Shown here: positions 1-8,687 of the stretch, one piece after another
Layout: every line of letters begins with the position of its first letter
Position numbering within the stretch: the first letter of the stretch is position 1
Assembly (NCBI GenBank): GCA_963792405.1
Contig: CAWBVU010000005.1
Coordinates: 1 to 64,000, forward strand
Reading direction: 5' to 3'
DNA length: 64,000 nt
Source of the DNA: SZUA-442 sp963792405
GTDB taxonomy: Bacteria; Actinomycetota; Acidimicrobiia; Spongiisociales; UBA5794
Made by a program: the position numbers and the translations under genes
Notes under the pieces: generated by a model
Told to the model about the DNA's origin: nothing
The model's input: the letters and a program-made list of their open reading frames with translations, nothing else
Databases searched by the model: none

Positions 1-315
1 GACCCACGCCTCATCCATGCCTGCTTCGAGCAGTGGACGGGCGACGGACTGGAAACCGCTGAGCGTCATCGCCACCGAGATGCCACCGAACACCCATCCG
101 AGGCGGTTCCCCTGGACCTTCGCGATGATCACCGCACCGACGAGGCCGAACGTCACACCCGCGATCCCGAGTCCGATGGCCGAGGGGTCGATCGGAATGC
201 GGTACGCGATGACGAAACCCCAGGCGATGGCCAGGGTCGCAGTCGAGACGAAGGCGATCGCGATCGCCGCCACCGTCCGGCCCCGGCCCGCGCTGCGGAC
301 CGCGTCGTCGGTCAC
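1..315 (-). CDS. Membrane sensor protein, N-terminal part (cut by window edge)
   Basis: The gene starts with GTG at 315; this GTG overlaps the TGA stop of the cyclase gene (312-314), so the two are translationally coupled. About 105 residues are visible: a short basic head, a hydrophobic segment at about residues 14-36 (AIAIAFVSTATLAIAW), a second at about 45-65, then a QGNRLGWVFGGI stretch followed by a third hydrophobic segment. A repeated membrane segment with an N-x-x-GW-x-F motif is common at the N terminus of actinobacterial sensor kinases and cyclases. The catalytic part lies outside the window, so a sensor role is inferred from the fold and the coupling to a response regulator. Confidence 0.6.
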   Translation of the reverse strand, partial: MTDDAVRSAGRGRTVAAIAIAFVSTATLAIAWGFVIAYRIPIDPSAIGLGIAGVTFGLVGAVIIAKVQGNRLGWVFGGISVAMTLSGFQSVARPLLEAGMDEAWV

Positions 316-1616
316 ATGCCCCTCCTGGGGAATCGGTAGGCGGCGACGGGCGCTTCGCGTCCCTTGACCGCCGCCGCCTCGAGCTCGTCGGCATCGGGGT
401 GGTCGGTGAGGGCGTCCCACGTGGGGAGGCTCAGCACCGTCTCACCCGGTCTGGCCCACTCCTGGATCCGCTGGGACAGGTTCACGGTGTCGCCCACGAC
501 GGTGTACTCGAGCCGTTCCTCCGATCCGAGGAGTGCCGCCGCCACGAGGCCGGTGGAGACCCCGATGCCGAGGCCGAAGGGCTCCTTGCCCTCCGTCGCC
601 CACCTCTCGTTCAGCTCGCCCTGCGCCACATGCATCGCGACCGCTGCATCCACGGCGAGCCGCGCATGGTCGTCCTGTGGGACGGGGGCGCCGAAGACGG
701 CCATGACGGCGTCGCCGATGAACTGCATGACCGTGCCGCCCCGGTCGAGGATCTCCCGGTTCATCGCCGTTCGGTGCTCGTTGAGCTGCATCGCGAGGAC
801 GGACGGGTCTGAGTGCTCGGCGATCGTCGTGTAGCCGCGTATGTCGGACATGAGGACCGTCACGACGAGCTCCTCCGTCTCCCCCGGGCGGTGGCCGCCC
901 TCGCGCATCTGGTCGGCGACTCCACTGGGGAGGAAGCGACTGAGGGATTCGCCCTGCTCCTTGCGGTCGACGATCGCCTTCTGGAGGGTGCGGAGCCGCT
1001 TCAGGCTGTCGGTGTTGCCTGCGGTGAGGCCCTGGGCGAGCCGCAGGAACAGCGCCTCGACGGCGGCGTCGGCGGCCGCGGGCGTGGTCTCGAGCTGGGC
1101 GGCGATGGCGTTGATGGTGCGACCCTCTGCGACCTGCCGGAGCAAGGCCTCCTCGGCGTCGGAGAGGTCGGCCTCGCTGCGGACCGGCGTGGTGAGCCCA
1201 TCGACGATCTTCGGATCGAGGACCGAGCCGCCGGCGGCGACCTCACGGACCGCTCGGGCGAGTTGGTTTCCCTCCCCCACACGGTCCTTCAGGAGGTAGG
1301 CATACCCGGCGGCGCCCTCCGACAGCAGGGAGATGGCGTAGTCGGGGTCGTCGAACTGGGAGAGGATCACGATCCCGGTGCCGGGGTGGCGCCTCCGGAT
1401 CTCCTTTGCGGCGTCGATGCCCTCGCGGGAGAAGTCGGGTGGCATCCGGATGTCGGTGACGACCACATTCGGCTCGGTTGCGTCGGCCCCGGCAACGAGG
1501 GCGTCGTAGTCGGCGGCCTGCCCGACGATCGTGAGATCGTCCTCGAGGTCGAGCAGTGCCTTGACGCCTTCCCTCACGATGAGGTTGTCGTCGGCGAGGA
1601 ACACCGATATCGACAT
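312..1616 (-). CDS. Response regulator fused to class III adenylate/guanylate cyclase
   Basis: The protein has 434 residues. An N-terminal receiver domain (about 1-120) shows the acidic pair D9/D10, the phospho-acceptor D55 and the conserved K110. Residues 150-195 resemble a LuxR-type helix-turn-helix (LSDAEEALLRQVAEGRTINA). Residues 247-400 form a class III nucleotidyl cyclase domain with metal aspartates D258 (LMSDIRGYT) and D302 (FIGDAVMA) and the VVGDTVNLSQR transition-state motif. The usual adenine-selecting lysine is replaced by Q298. The start is ATG 1616, where the receiver fold begins. It probably converts phosphorylation by a partner kinase into a cyclic nucleotide signal. Confidence 0.85.
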   Translation of the reverse strand: MSISVFLADDNLIVREGVKALLDLEDDLTIVGQAADYDALVAGADATEPNVVVTDIRMPPDFSREGIDAAKEIRRRHPGTGIVILSQFDDPDYAISLLSEGAAGYAYLLKDRVGEGNQLARAVREVAAGGSVLDPKIVDGLTTPVRSEADLSDAEEALLRQVAEGRTINAIAAQLETTPAAADAAVEALFLRLAQGLTAGNTDSLKRLRTLQKAIVDRKEQGESLSRFLPSGVADQMREGGHRPGETEELVVTVLMSDIRGYTTIAEHSDPSVLAMQLNEHRTAMNREILDRGGTVMQFIGDAVMAVFGAPVPQDDHARLAVDAAVAMHVAQGELNERWATEGKEPFGLGIGVSTGLVAAALLGSEERLEYTVVGDTVNLSQRIQEWARPGETVLSLPTWDALTDHPDADELEAAAVKGREAPVAAYRFPRRGM

Positions 1617-1857
1617 TGCGTGTCCTTCCCGGCGAGCGAGTGTACGTATCCCATCCTCCGCCTGCCGGGCGGGTGCGGCCATGGTGCCGGCGCGTGATCG
1701 ATGGTGGTGCTGGCACCCCTTCACGAGGGCGGCCTCCACGCTGGCGAGCGCAGTGCCGCCGTGCCATCCTGACGGTCTCCGGAGCGAAGTCGCGTCCGGA
1801 GCCACGGGAGACACGCGCCGCACCCAACGCGACGCATCGGACAGGGAGGGCACACCC

Positions 1858-2619
1858 ATGACTGACCACGAACGGACGGCGCACGCCGCCACCCAGACCT
1901 TCGGCCTCGCACTCATCACAGCGGCCTTCGCCGCCGCCGTGATCCTCACACTGACGCTCCTCGGCGGTGAGGAAGTGGTGATGTTCGGCATCCTCACGGC
2001 GATCGTCGGAGGGGCGGCATTCGTCACATGGCGGTTCGACACCCAGTGGGCGAGGGCACTCGGCCTCGTCGCGACCGTGCTCGCGCTCGCGGGCTTCTTC
2101 TTCGCCTTCGGCGTCTTCCAGATCTTCAGCCCGATCGAGTTCGCGATGGGCCTCCTCTACGTCGTCGGATGGGTCCTGTCCCTCGTGGCGGGCATCAGGG
2201 CGATCCTCGCGAGCCGCAAGGACCGCACCGGACCGTCGCTGCGCGAGTCGCGCACGCCGGTGGTCGTCCTCGGCGTCATCGGTGTGGCGGTCGTGATCTC
2301 TGTGGTGGGCTTCTTCGCCACCCGCCAGACCGTCTCCGATGCAGAGGCGGCGGGTGCCACCGAGATCGACATGGTGAAGTTCGAGTTCGACCCGGAGACC
2401 TCGAGCCTTCCGGCGGGGAGCACGCTGCTGGTCAAGAACTCCGATCCGTTCTCGCACGACTTCACCCTGGATGCACTCGGCATCGCCGAACCGGTCGGTC
2501 CCGGTAGTGAGGTCCTCGTCGACCTCGCCGGCGCGGCCCCGGGCACCTACGAGTACGTGTGCACGCTGCACTCCTCCGATGGTGAGGGCATGATCGGCAC
2601 GATCGTCATCGACGGATGA
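1858..2619 (+). CDS. Membrane protein with C-terminal cupredoxin domain
   Basis: The protein has 253 residues. Hydrophobic segments lie near residues 14-36, 40-58, 67-90, 95-115 and 134-154. The C-terminal 85 residues form a plastocyanin/azurin-type cupredoxin with copper ligands visible as H200 (FSHDF), C235 and H238 (YVCTLH) and M245. The domain probably lies outside the membrane and binds one type 1 copper for electron transfer, but no redox partner is adjacent. ATG 1858 is the first start in frame with the hydrophobic region; longer upstream readings are low-complexity shadow. Cupredoxin repeats recur in the larger protein at 15176-17086. Confidence 0.8.
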   Translation: MTDHERTAHAATQTFGLALITAAFAAAVILTLTLLGGEEVVMFGILTAIVGGAAFVTWRFDTQWARALGLVATVLALAGFFFAFGVFQIFSPIEFAMGLLYVVGWVLSLVAGIRAILASRKDRTGPSLRESRTPVVVLGVIGVAVVISVVGFFATRQTVSDAEAAGATEIDMVKFEFDPETSSLPAGSTLLVKNSDPFSHDFTLDALGIAEPVGPGSEVLVDLAGAAPGTYEYVCTLHSSDGEGMIGTIVIDG

Positions 2620-2660
2620 CGCGTCGACGGGAGAACGGATCGGTGGTGCCCCGGCGGCGG

Positions 2661-2666
2661 TAGCGT
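2661..2666 (+). promoter_or_regulatory. -10 box TAGCGT of leaderless gene at 2673
   Basis: TAGCGT lies six bases before the ATG, leaving no room for a ribosome binding site. Confidence 0.5.
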
Positions 2667-2672
2667 CCCGGC

Positions 2673-3008
2673 ATGCCCGGAACCGATGCCACTGCCCCCG
2701 GCGCCCACCGCGATCTCCGTGACCTGCTCGCCGAAGCCGCAGACGCACACCACGTCGCGCATCCGGAGCCGGACCACGCGTGGGCGCCCTGGTATGCGCG
2801 GTACCTCCACGAGGGCGTGAGGTCGCTGACGGTCTCAGACCCGTCGATCGACACGCTCGAAGTGTGGCTGACCGAGGCGGAAGCCCGCTTCACCCATGAG
2901 GGAGGCGGCGACTGGCCGGACCGCTACGCCGCGTGGATCCTCGAGTGGGATGAGGCAGCCGCAACCGATGGGGTCGATCCATCCGGCGGTGCGGGGTCCG
3001 TGCGCTGA
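2673..3008 (+). CDS. Small hypothetical protein (111 aa)
   Basis: I do not recognise the family. The protein is soluble, acidic and rich in Ala, Trp and His, with motifs such as WAPWYARYL and WLTEAEARF and no signal peptide or membrane segment. The N-terminal half reads like an amphipathic helix (LRDLLAEAADAHH). Codon use is typical of neighbouring genes. The ATG is preceded by a TAnnnT box at leaderless spacing, which supports this start. The last dozen residues (GVDPSGGAGSVR) look unstructured. Confidence 0.6.
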   Translation: MPGTDATAPGAHRDLRDLLAEAADAHHVAHPEPDHAWAPWYARYLHEGVRSLTVSDPSIDTLEVWLTEAEARFTHEGGGDWPDRYAAWILEWDEAAATDGVDPSGGAGSVR

Positions 3009-3080
3009 ACGGGCGAGGCGGTCGCCACGCGGGCTCGAGGGTGGCGCCGACTCCATCCCGCCGCGGTTGGACGGAGTGCC

Positions 3081-3086
3081 TAGGCT
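3081..3086 (+). promoter_or_regulatory. -10 box TAGGCT of leaderless gene at 3093
   Basis: TAGGCT is six bases upstream of the ATG of the membrane cyclase. Confidence 0.5.
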
Positions 3087-3092
3087 CACCCG

Positions 3093-4355
3093 ATGAGGGA
3101 GGGATCCACATCGCGGGCTTGGTGGTCGCGGCTGGCGAACATCGCGATCAGCGACGGTGACGATCCCCAGACGCAGGTGCGAAAGCGGCTCGTCACGCTG
3201 ACCCCGCTGGTGACGATGGCCGCCGTGGCGCCGTGGACGGTCTTCTACTACGCGATCGGGATTCCCCAGGCCGCGGTGATCCCGAGCTTCTACATCGTCA
3301 CGAGCGCCGTACTGCTGATCATGATGTCGCGCACGCACGACGACACACTCATGCGGACCAGCCAGTTGGCGATGTTCCTCCTCCTCCCTCCGTTGGTGCA
3401 CATCGCCCTCGGTGGTTTCGCCAACTCCAGCGCCGTGGTGATCTACTCGGCCGTCGGCCCCCTCGGTGCCCTCTCCTTCACCGAGTCGGGTCGAGCGAAG
3501 CTCTGGGCGGCCGGGTTCGTCGCGATCGTGCTGGCGCTGGTGCCGTTCGAGTCGACGCTCGCCGCCCATGCACCCGAGGTCCCAGAGTTGGTGGTGTCGT
3601 CGTTCTTCGCCGCGAACATCATCACGACGACGCTCATCTCCGCCATCGCCCTCTACGCATATGTCAACGCGCGCAATCGCCTCGCCGCAGAGCTCGAGAT
3701 CGAGCGAGCACGATCGGATCAGCTCCTCCTCAATGTGCTTCCCGCCTCAATCGCGGAACGGCTCAAGGACGGCGAGCGACCGATCGCCGACCGTCACGAC
3801 GATGTCGGCATCCTCTTCGCCGACATCGTGGACTTCACTCCACTGGCAGAGGGGATGACCGCGAACGAGCTCGTGGACGGGCTCAATTCGGTGTTCTCCG
3901 TCTTCGATGAGATCGTCGCCTCGCACGGGCTCGAGAAGATCAAGACCATCGGCGACGCCTACATGGTCATCTCGGGAGCGCCGGTGCCGGGGGCGGACAT
4001 CGATGCGCTCGCCCGCGTGGCCCTGGACATGCGCGATGTCGCCGCCGCCTCGTCCATCGGAGGGCGGACGCACCTGCAGATGCGGTTCGGCATGGACATC
4101 GGTTCGATCGTCGCAGGTGTCATCGGCGAGTCCCGCTTCATCTACGACGTGTACGGTGACGCCGTCAACACAGCGAGCCGTATGGAGTCCAACGGGCTCC
4201 CGAACCGGATCCAGCTGACCGAACGCGTGGCACAGAGGCTCGGTGACCGTTTCGAGCTCGTCGAGCGGGGCGTCATCGACATCAAGGGCAAGGGACCGAC
4301 ACCCACATGGTTCCTCACGGGCCAGAAGGACACGGACCCGATACCTGCGCAGTGA
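3093..4355 (+). CDS. Membrane-anchored class III adenylate cyclase
   Basis: The protein has 420 residues. The N-terminal half has about six hydrophobic segments (roughly residues 35-57, 62-78, 90-108, 112-128, 138-152 and 168-192). A short linker with LLLNVLPASIAERLKDGE leads into a cyclase catalytic domain at about 235-400. Metal-binding aspartates are D244 (FADIVDFT) and D288 (IGDAYM); K284 is the adenine-recognition lysine, and D356/N359/R363 form the YGDAVNTASR motif. All catalytic residues are present, so cAMP production at the membrane is likely. The gene is apparently leaderless. Confidence 0.88.
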   Translation: MREGSTSRAWWSRLANIAISDGDDPQTQVRKRLVTLTPLVTMAAVAPWTVFYYAIGIPQAAVIPSFYIVTSAVLLIMMSRTHDDTLMRTSQLAMFLLLPPLVHIALGGFANSSAVVIYSAVGPLGALSFTESGRAKLWAAGFVAIVLALVPFESTLAAHAPEVPELVVSSFFAANIITTTLISAIALYAYVNARNRLAAELEIERARSDQLLLNVLPASIAERLKDGERPIADRHDDVGILFADIVDFTPLAEGMTANELVDGLNSVFSVFDEIVASHGLEKIKTIGDAYMVISGAPVPGADIDALARVALDMRDVAAASSIGGRTHLQMRFGMDIGSIVAGVIGESRFIYDVYGDAVNTASRMESNGLPNRIQLTERVAQRLGDRFELVERGVIDIKGKGPTPTWFLTGQKDTDPIPAQ

Positions 4356-4464
4356 GTGGGTCGATCCGGTCGACGATCCGGCCCACCTCCCTGTGCCGGA
4401 CGAGCCACGCAGAGGCGAACGAGTGACAGCGGAAGGCGACATTCACACTCACGGCCCGTGTCGG

Positions 4465-4470
4465 TAGTGT
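4465..4470 (+). promoter_or_regulatory. -10 box TAGTGT of leaderless gene at 4477, with -35 TTCACA
   Basis: TAGTGT sits six bases before the ATG, and TTCACA (4442-4447) lies exactly 17 bases further upstream. Confidence 0.5.
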
Positions 4471-4476
4471 GATCCG

Positions 4477-7035
4477 ATGCTGCTGGAACGGGAATCGGAG
4501 CTCTCGCAGCTCGCATCGCTGGTCGACGGCCTCGTCGATCGGGGGGGCCGCGCCGCGCTGATCCGTGGCGAGGCGGGCATCGGGAAGACCACCCTCGTCG
4601 CCGAATTCATCGCACGCCAGCGGGATGCCCACATCCTGTTCGGCGCCTGCGACGATCTGCTCACACCGGAGGCGCTCGGGCCGTTCTGGGACATGGCGAG
4701 GGAAGAACCGGACATCGAGACGGCACTCCGCAGCGATGACCGTCAGGGGCTCTTCGGCACCCTCCTCGATCTGCTGTCTCGCTCGTTGCGCCCGACGATC
4801 CTCATCATCGAGGACACCCAGTGGGCGGACGATGCCACCCTCGACGCCATCAAGTTCCTCGGCAGGCGCATCGGACGCACGAACGGGCTGCTCGTCCTGA
4901 CGTATCGGGATACGGAGATCGAGACGGACCATCCCCTGCGGCAGGTCCTCGGGGACCTCCCACCGGCCAACGTCGAGCGCATCCAACTCCACCCCCTCTC
5001 CCGACACGCAATCGAGACGATGGTGGGCTTGCGGGACCTCGACGTGTCCGCGATGCTCGCCCAGACCGATGGCAACCCGCTGTTCGTGACCGAGCTCCTC
5101 GCGGCCGATGATGCCGACGCCGTTCCGTCGTCGATCACGGAGACCGTCCTCGGCAGGCTCGCAGGCGTCTCCGACGGGGCACACAGGCTCCTCGAGATCG
5201 TCTCCGTGATCCCCGGAGCCGCAGACCGGACGCTGGTCGAGGCGGTCGCCGGCGACGCGATCGACGCACTCGACGAGTGCGCCCGCACGGGCCTCCTGCG
5301 GCGAACCGGCGACACGATCGCCTTCTCACACGAGCTCCAGCGGCGCGCCGTCGAAGCATCGCTTCCACCGGGGCGGCGACGGTCCCTCAACCGGGAGGTC
5401 CTCGCCAAGCTCCCCGCATCCGCCGACCCCGCCCGTCTGGCCCACCATGCGAGGGAGGCAGGCGACATCGAGGCCATCCTGCGCCACGCCCCAACGGCGG
5501 CGAGGGCGGCTGCGGCCGCCGACAGCGTACGGGCCTCCATCGACCACTACCGCGTCGTCGAACCGTATCTCGACCGACTCGCACCGGCCGATGCCGCACA
5601 GATCCTCCACGAGCTGGCACAGCAGGAGTACGACCACGACGATCCTGCCGCGCTCGGTCACATCACGCGAGCCGTCGAGCTCCGCCGTCAGGTGCGTGAC
5701 CCTCTTCCCCTCTCGACGAGCCTCGTCCTGCTGTCGATGGTGGAGTACGGCATGCTCGCCACCGAGGCGGCGCTCGCACACGTCTCCGAGGCGGTGGAGG
5801 TGGCGGCGGTGGATCCCGAGTCACGGGAGTACGTGAGGGCGTTGCGTCACCAGGGCTACGTGATGTGGCTCCACTACGAGGACATCCCCATGGCACTCCC
5901 CGTCGTCGACGAGGCTCTCGCCCTCGCCCAGAGGATCGGTGACTCGCTGGCGACGATGGAGGCGATGACCACGAAGGGCAACATCGAGTACTCGATCGGG
6001 ATGTCAGGCGGCATGGAGCTCATCGAGTCCGTCAGGGCGTTGGCGGCGCAGACCGGCCACCGCTGGAGGGAGGTCGCCGCACTCCAGAACATGAGCGGCA
6101 TGGCCGCGGACTTCCGCAACATGGCCGTGGCGGTCGACTACGCCCGGCGCGCCCTCGAGACCTCGATTCGCTACGAGCAGAGGGCGCTCGAGAAGGGCAC
6201 CCAGGCGATGTATGCCGAGCAGCTGATGTGGCTCGGCGACTGGGATCAGGCGATCGACGCCGCAACTGCGGCCCTGGATGGGCAGGCCTACACCGAGGCG
6301 ATCGCGTGGCGGGTGATCGGCACGATCGAGGCCCGCCGGCGCGGCATCGCAGGGCGAGCGCCCCTCGACCGTATGTGGGAAGTGTCGAAGTCGACGATGG
6401 CGCTGACGACGGCCGATCCGTGCGCGGGGGCACTCGCCGAGTACATGTGGCTGACCGGAGATGAGGACTCGGCTTGGCTCGAACGCTGCGACGAGCTGCT
6501 CGCGGCGGGGGTCGCGGTCGGTGACCCGTGGCCGAGCGGTGCGTTCGCGTTCTGGATGTGGAAGCTCGGGAGGGTCGATGGGATCCCTGAGGGCAGCGCC
6601 GACTTCTACATGGGGATCCCGAAGGGGGAGATCGACCAGACCGCGCGATTCTGGGACGACCGGGGCATCCACTACGAGCAGGCGCTCGCCCTGATGCACG
6701 GCGACGTACCCCAACGGCTCGAGGCGCTCCGCCTCGCCGAGGACCTGGGTGCCGATGCGCTGGCTGCGAGGATCCGAGGGAGCCTCGTCGCCGAAGGGCA
6801 CCGGGTGCCGCGAGGGAGGGCTCGTTCGACCCGATCCCACGGGGCAGGCCTCACCGCCCGCCAGGCGGAGGTCCTCGAGCTCCTCGTCGAGGGCCGCTCG
6901 AACGCCGACATCGCCGATCGGCTGTTCCTGTCCCCCAAGACCGTCGAGAACCACGTCGCCGCGATCCTCCTCAAGCTCGAGGTGTCGAACCGGGTCGATG
7001 CGGTCGAGGAGGCCCGCCGCCTCGGCATCGCCTGA
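4477..7035 (+). CDS. AAA ATPase / LuxR family (LAL-type) transcriptional regulator
   Basis: The protein has 852 residues. An N-terminal ATPase domain carries a Walker A loop at about 31-40 (GEAGIGKTTL) and a Walker B-like IIEDTQWAD at about 109-117. A long central region of helical TPR-like repeats follows (about 340-760). The last 65 residues are a LuxR/GerE helix-turn-helix (LTARQAEVLELL, SNADIADRLF, KTVENHVAAI). This order defines the LAL family, which binds ATP and a ligand before activating transcription. No neighbouring operon makes the target obvious. Confidence 0.88.
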   Translation: MLLERESELSQLASLVDGLVDRGGRAALIRGEAGIGKTTLVAEFIARQRDAHILFGACDDLLTPEALGPFWDMAREEPDIETALRSDDRQGLFGTLLDLLSRSLRPTILIIEDTQWADDATLDAIKFLGRRIGRTNGLLVLTYRDTEIETDHPLRQVLGDLPPANVERIQLHPLSRHAIETMVGLRDLDVSAMLAQTDGNPLFVTELLAADDADAVPSSITETVLGRLAGVSDGAHRLLEIVSVIPGAADRTLVEAVAGDAIDALDECARTGLLRRTGDTIAFSHELQRRAVEASLPPGRRRSLNREVLAKLPASADPARLAHHAREAGDIEAILRHAPTAARAAAAADSVRASIDHYRVVEPYLDRLAPADAAQILHELAQQEYDHDDPAALGHITRAVELRRQVRDPLPLSTSLVLLSMVEYGMLATEAALAHVSEAVEVAAVDPESREYVRALRHQGYVMWLHYEDIPMALPVVDEALALAQRIGDSLATMEAMTTKGNIEYSIGMSGGMELIESVRALAAQTGHRWREVAALQNMSGMAADFRNMAVAVDYARRALETSIRYEQRALEKGTQAMYAEQLMWLGDWDQAIDAATAALDGQAYTEAIAWRVIGTIEARRRGIAGRAPLDRMWEVSKSTMALTTADPCAGALAEYMWLTGDEDSAWLERCDELLAAGVAVGDPWPSGAFAFWMWKLGRVDGIPEGSADFYMGIPKGEIDQTARFWDDRGIHYEQALALMHGDVPQRLEALRLAEDLGADALAARIRGSLVAEGHRVPRGRARSTRSHGAGLTARQAEVLELLVEGRSNADIADRLFLSPKTVENHVAAILLKLEVSNRVDAVEEARRLGIA

Positions 7036-7174
7036 CGCCGGCCCGCGCACGCGCACCGACGTCGCTCGCAAACCTGGGGGTCGGGGCACCGAAACTTGGG
7101 GGTTCGTCCCCGACGACGCCACCGGTCCCCTCCCGTACGTTGACCGTCGTGACCCGCGAGCGACGGAGGTGCGC

Positions 7175-7426
7175 ATGTCACTGTTCATGGACGTCCACAA
7201 CATCGAGGGAGGCGTTTCGGCCGAGGACGTCGCCAAGGCCCACCAGGCCGATCTGGCGACCCAGGGCGCGTACGGCGTGAACTACCTGCGGTACTGGGTC
7301 GACGAGGCCGCAGGGAAGATCTTCTGCCTCGTCGAGGCCGAGGACGCCGAGGCGGCCAACACCGTCCACCGCGAGGCCCACGGCCTCGTCGCCGACGAGA
7401 TCTACCCGGTCAGCGAGCACACGTGA
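7175..7426 (+). CDS. DUF4242 / SCO4226-like small nickel-binding family protein
   Basis: The protein has 83 residues: MSLFMDVHNIEGG at the start, a central YLRYWVDEAAGKIFCLVEA strand-turn-strand, and a C-terminal HREAHGLVADEIYPV. These match the DUF4242 ferredoxin-like fold, of which SCO4226 of Streptomyces is the nickel-binding example. Histidines in DVHN, AHQ and HREAH could be ligands. A good ribosome binding site (GGAGG) seven bases before ATG 7175 fixes the start. It precedes a secreted protein gene by 70 bases. Confidence 0.75.
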   Translation: MSLFMDVHNIEGGVSAEDVAKAHQADLATQGAYGVNYLRYWVDEAAGKIFCLVEAEDAEAANTVHREAHGLVADEIYPVSEHT

Positions 7427-7496
7427 TGCGATCCGATCCGTTCCCCGTGAACGGATGGATCCGACCATCCACGATGACGAGAAGAGGAACCCACAC

Positions 7497-8012
7497 ATGA
7501 AACGATCACTGGTGATGCTGATGACGGCTCTCGCCGTTCTCACGAGTGCGACCACGGCCATGGCGGCAGACGGTCCAGTCGGCAGCGACCTGGCTCGGGT
7601 ACGCGCGGCGACTGCCCAGTTCCATCGCGTGGATGCGGCACTGGACGCCGGATACGAGAGCTTCAAGATCGACGACTCCACCGTCGGGCTCGGCTTGCCG
7701 GGCGACCCGACCTGCTTCTCCGGCGCAGCCGGGGGCATGGGTGTGCATTACGTGAAGAACATCGACGGGACCGTCATCCCGACCGAGCCGGAAGCGCTCG
7801 TCTACGAAATCGAAGCGAACGGTCGGCTCAGGCTGGTCGCCGTCGAGTACATCGTGCCCAACAGCGTGCCGATGCCGGATCCGCTCTTCGGCCAGCAGTT
7901 CCACCCTCACGCCTACCTGCCGGTGTACATCCTCCATGCGTGGGTCTGGAAGAACAACCCGAGTGGGATGTTCGCCGACTTCAACCCGAAGGTCGGCGCT
8001 TGCCCTAGCTGA
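7497..8012 (+). CDS. Secreted protein with signal peptide, function unknown
   Basis: The protein has 171 residues. The N terminus is a classical Sec signal peptide (MKRSLVMLMTALAVLTSATTAMA, likely cut after AMA). The mature part contains two cysteines (DPTCFSG and VGACPS), a GGMGVHYVKN motif and an HPHAYLPVYILHAWVW stretch. I do not recognise a catalytic site; similar small exported proteins with a histidine-rich FHPHAY segment are usually annotated as hypothetical. The start follows GAAGAGGAAC, a fair ribosome binding site; an upstream in-frame ATG at 7455 would mask the signal peptide and is rejected. Confidence 0.72.
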   Translation: MKRSLVMLMTALAVLTSATTAMAADGPVGSDLARVRAATAQFHRVDAALDAGYESFKIDDSTVGLGLPGDPTCFSGAAGGMGVHYVKNIDGTVIPTEPEALVYEIEANGRLRLVAVEYIVPNSVPMPDPLFGQQFHPHAYLPVYILHAWVWKNNPSGMFADFNPKVGACPS

Positions 8013-8040
8013 AAGGGCCGTCACGATCCCAGCCGAGCAC

Positions 8041-8069
8041 GGAGGGGGCCGCCACCGGCGGCTCCCTCC
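8041..8069. terminator. Bidirectional hairpin between convergent genes
   Basis: GGAGGGGGCCGCC and GGCGGCTCCCTCC pair over 13 positions with one G-U, around an ACC loop. The hairpin lies between two converging genes, 29 bases after the first stop. Confidence 0.55.
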
Positions 8070-8110
8070 CTCGCGCCGTGTGAGAAGCGCTTCCGCGGTC
8101 GGTGTGCGAC

Positions 8111-8621
8111 TCAGCGGTCCCTGGCGAGGAGTCGGTACGCGATCCCCAACGTGGTTCCGTAGACCAAGTGCGCCGTGAGATCCTGCATCAGCACCTCACG
8201 GTCGTACTCGCGCGATCGGCTTGTAGACCCCGAGCGCGGGAGGAGTGCCACGTAGCTGGTGCGACCATGCGACGACGGCGGTGACCGGGCCCAGGATCGG
8301 CGTCGTCGTGCCGAGGGCAGTGGACACAGTTCCGTGGGCCTTGCCCCATCCGATGCCGGTGATCCAGTGGACGACATTGTTCACCGTGCGGGCGGACGAA
8401 TCGGGCAGGGTGATCCCCACGATGTCCGCGACCGCCTTGGCGGTGCGGGCGGGTGCGGGGGCACCCTCGTATCCCTCGGTTCCCTCGGAGGTCTCCCACG
8501 CCACGAAGGCCTGCGTGCCTCCGCCGGATCGGTAACGGCGATACCACAGCAGGTCCATCGCCAGCGTGCCGAGTGCCCCTGCGATCGCGCCTGCGAACAC
8601 ATTGCGGATGAGCTTGGACAT
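8111..8621 (-). pseudogene. DUF1440-like small membrane protein, one frameshift
   Basis: The N-terminal part starts at ATG 8621 with a hydrophobic, glycine-rich segment (NVFAGAIAGALGTLAMDLLW) and runs to VYKPIAR near 8212. There the frame is lost. The expected C terminus (EYDREVLMQDLTAHLVYGTTLGIAYRLL) continues in another frame to a stop at 8111. The two halves join cleanly if one base is removed from the CGCGCG run at 8209-8215. The pattern (membrane helices, then DLTAHLVYG) recalls YagU/DUF1440 membrane proteins. A sequencing error and a real mutation cannot be told apart here. Confidence 0.6.
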
Positions 8622-8675
8622 GGCGTTCACGTTAGGGCTTCGGGCCACCGCTCGCGACGCCACGGCCCGGATGCG

Positions 8676-8681
8676 TAGACT
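8676..8681 (+). promoter_or_regulatory. -10 box TAGACT of leaderless gene at 8688
   Basis: TAGACT lies six bases before the GTG start of the Eis-like gene. Confidence 0.5.
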
Positions 8682-8687
8682 CCCGCC

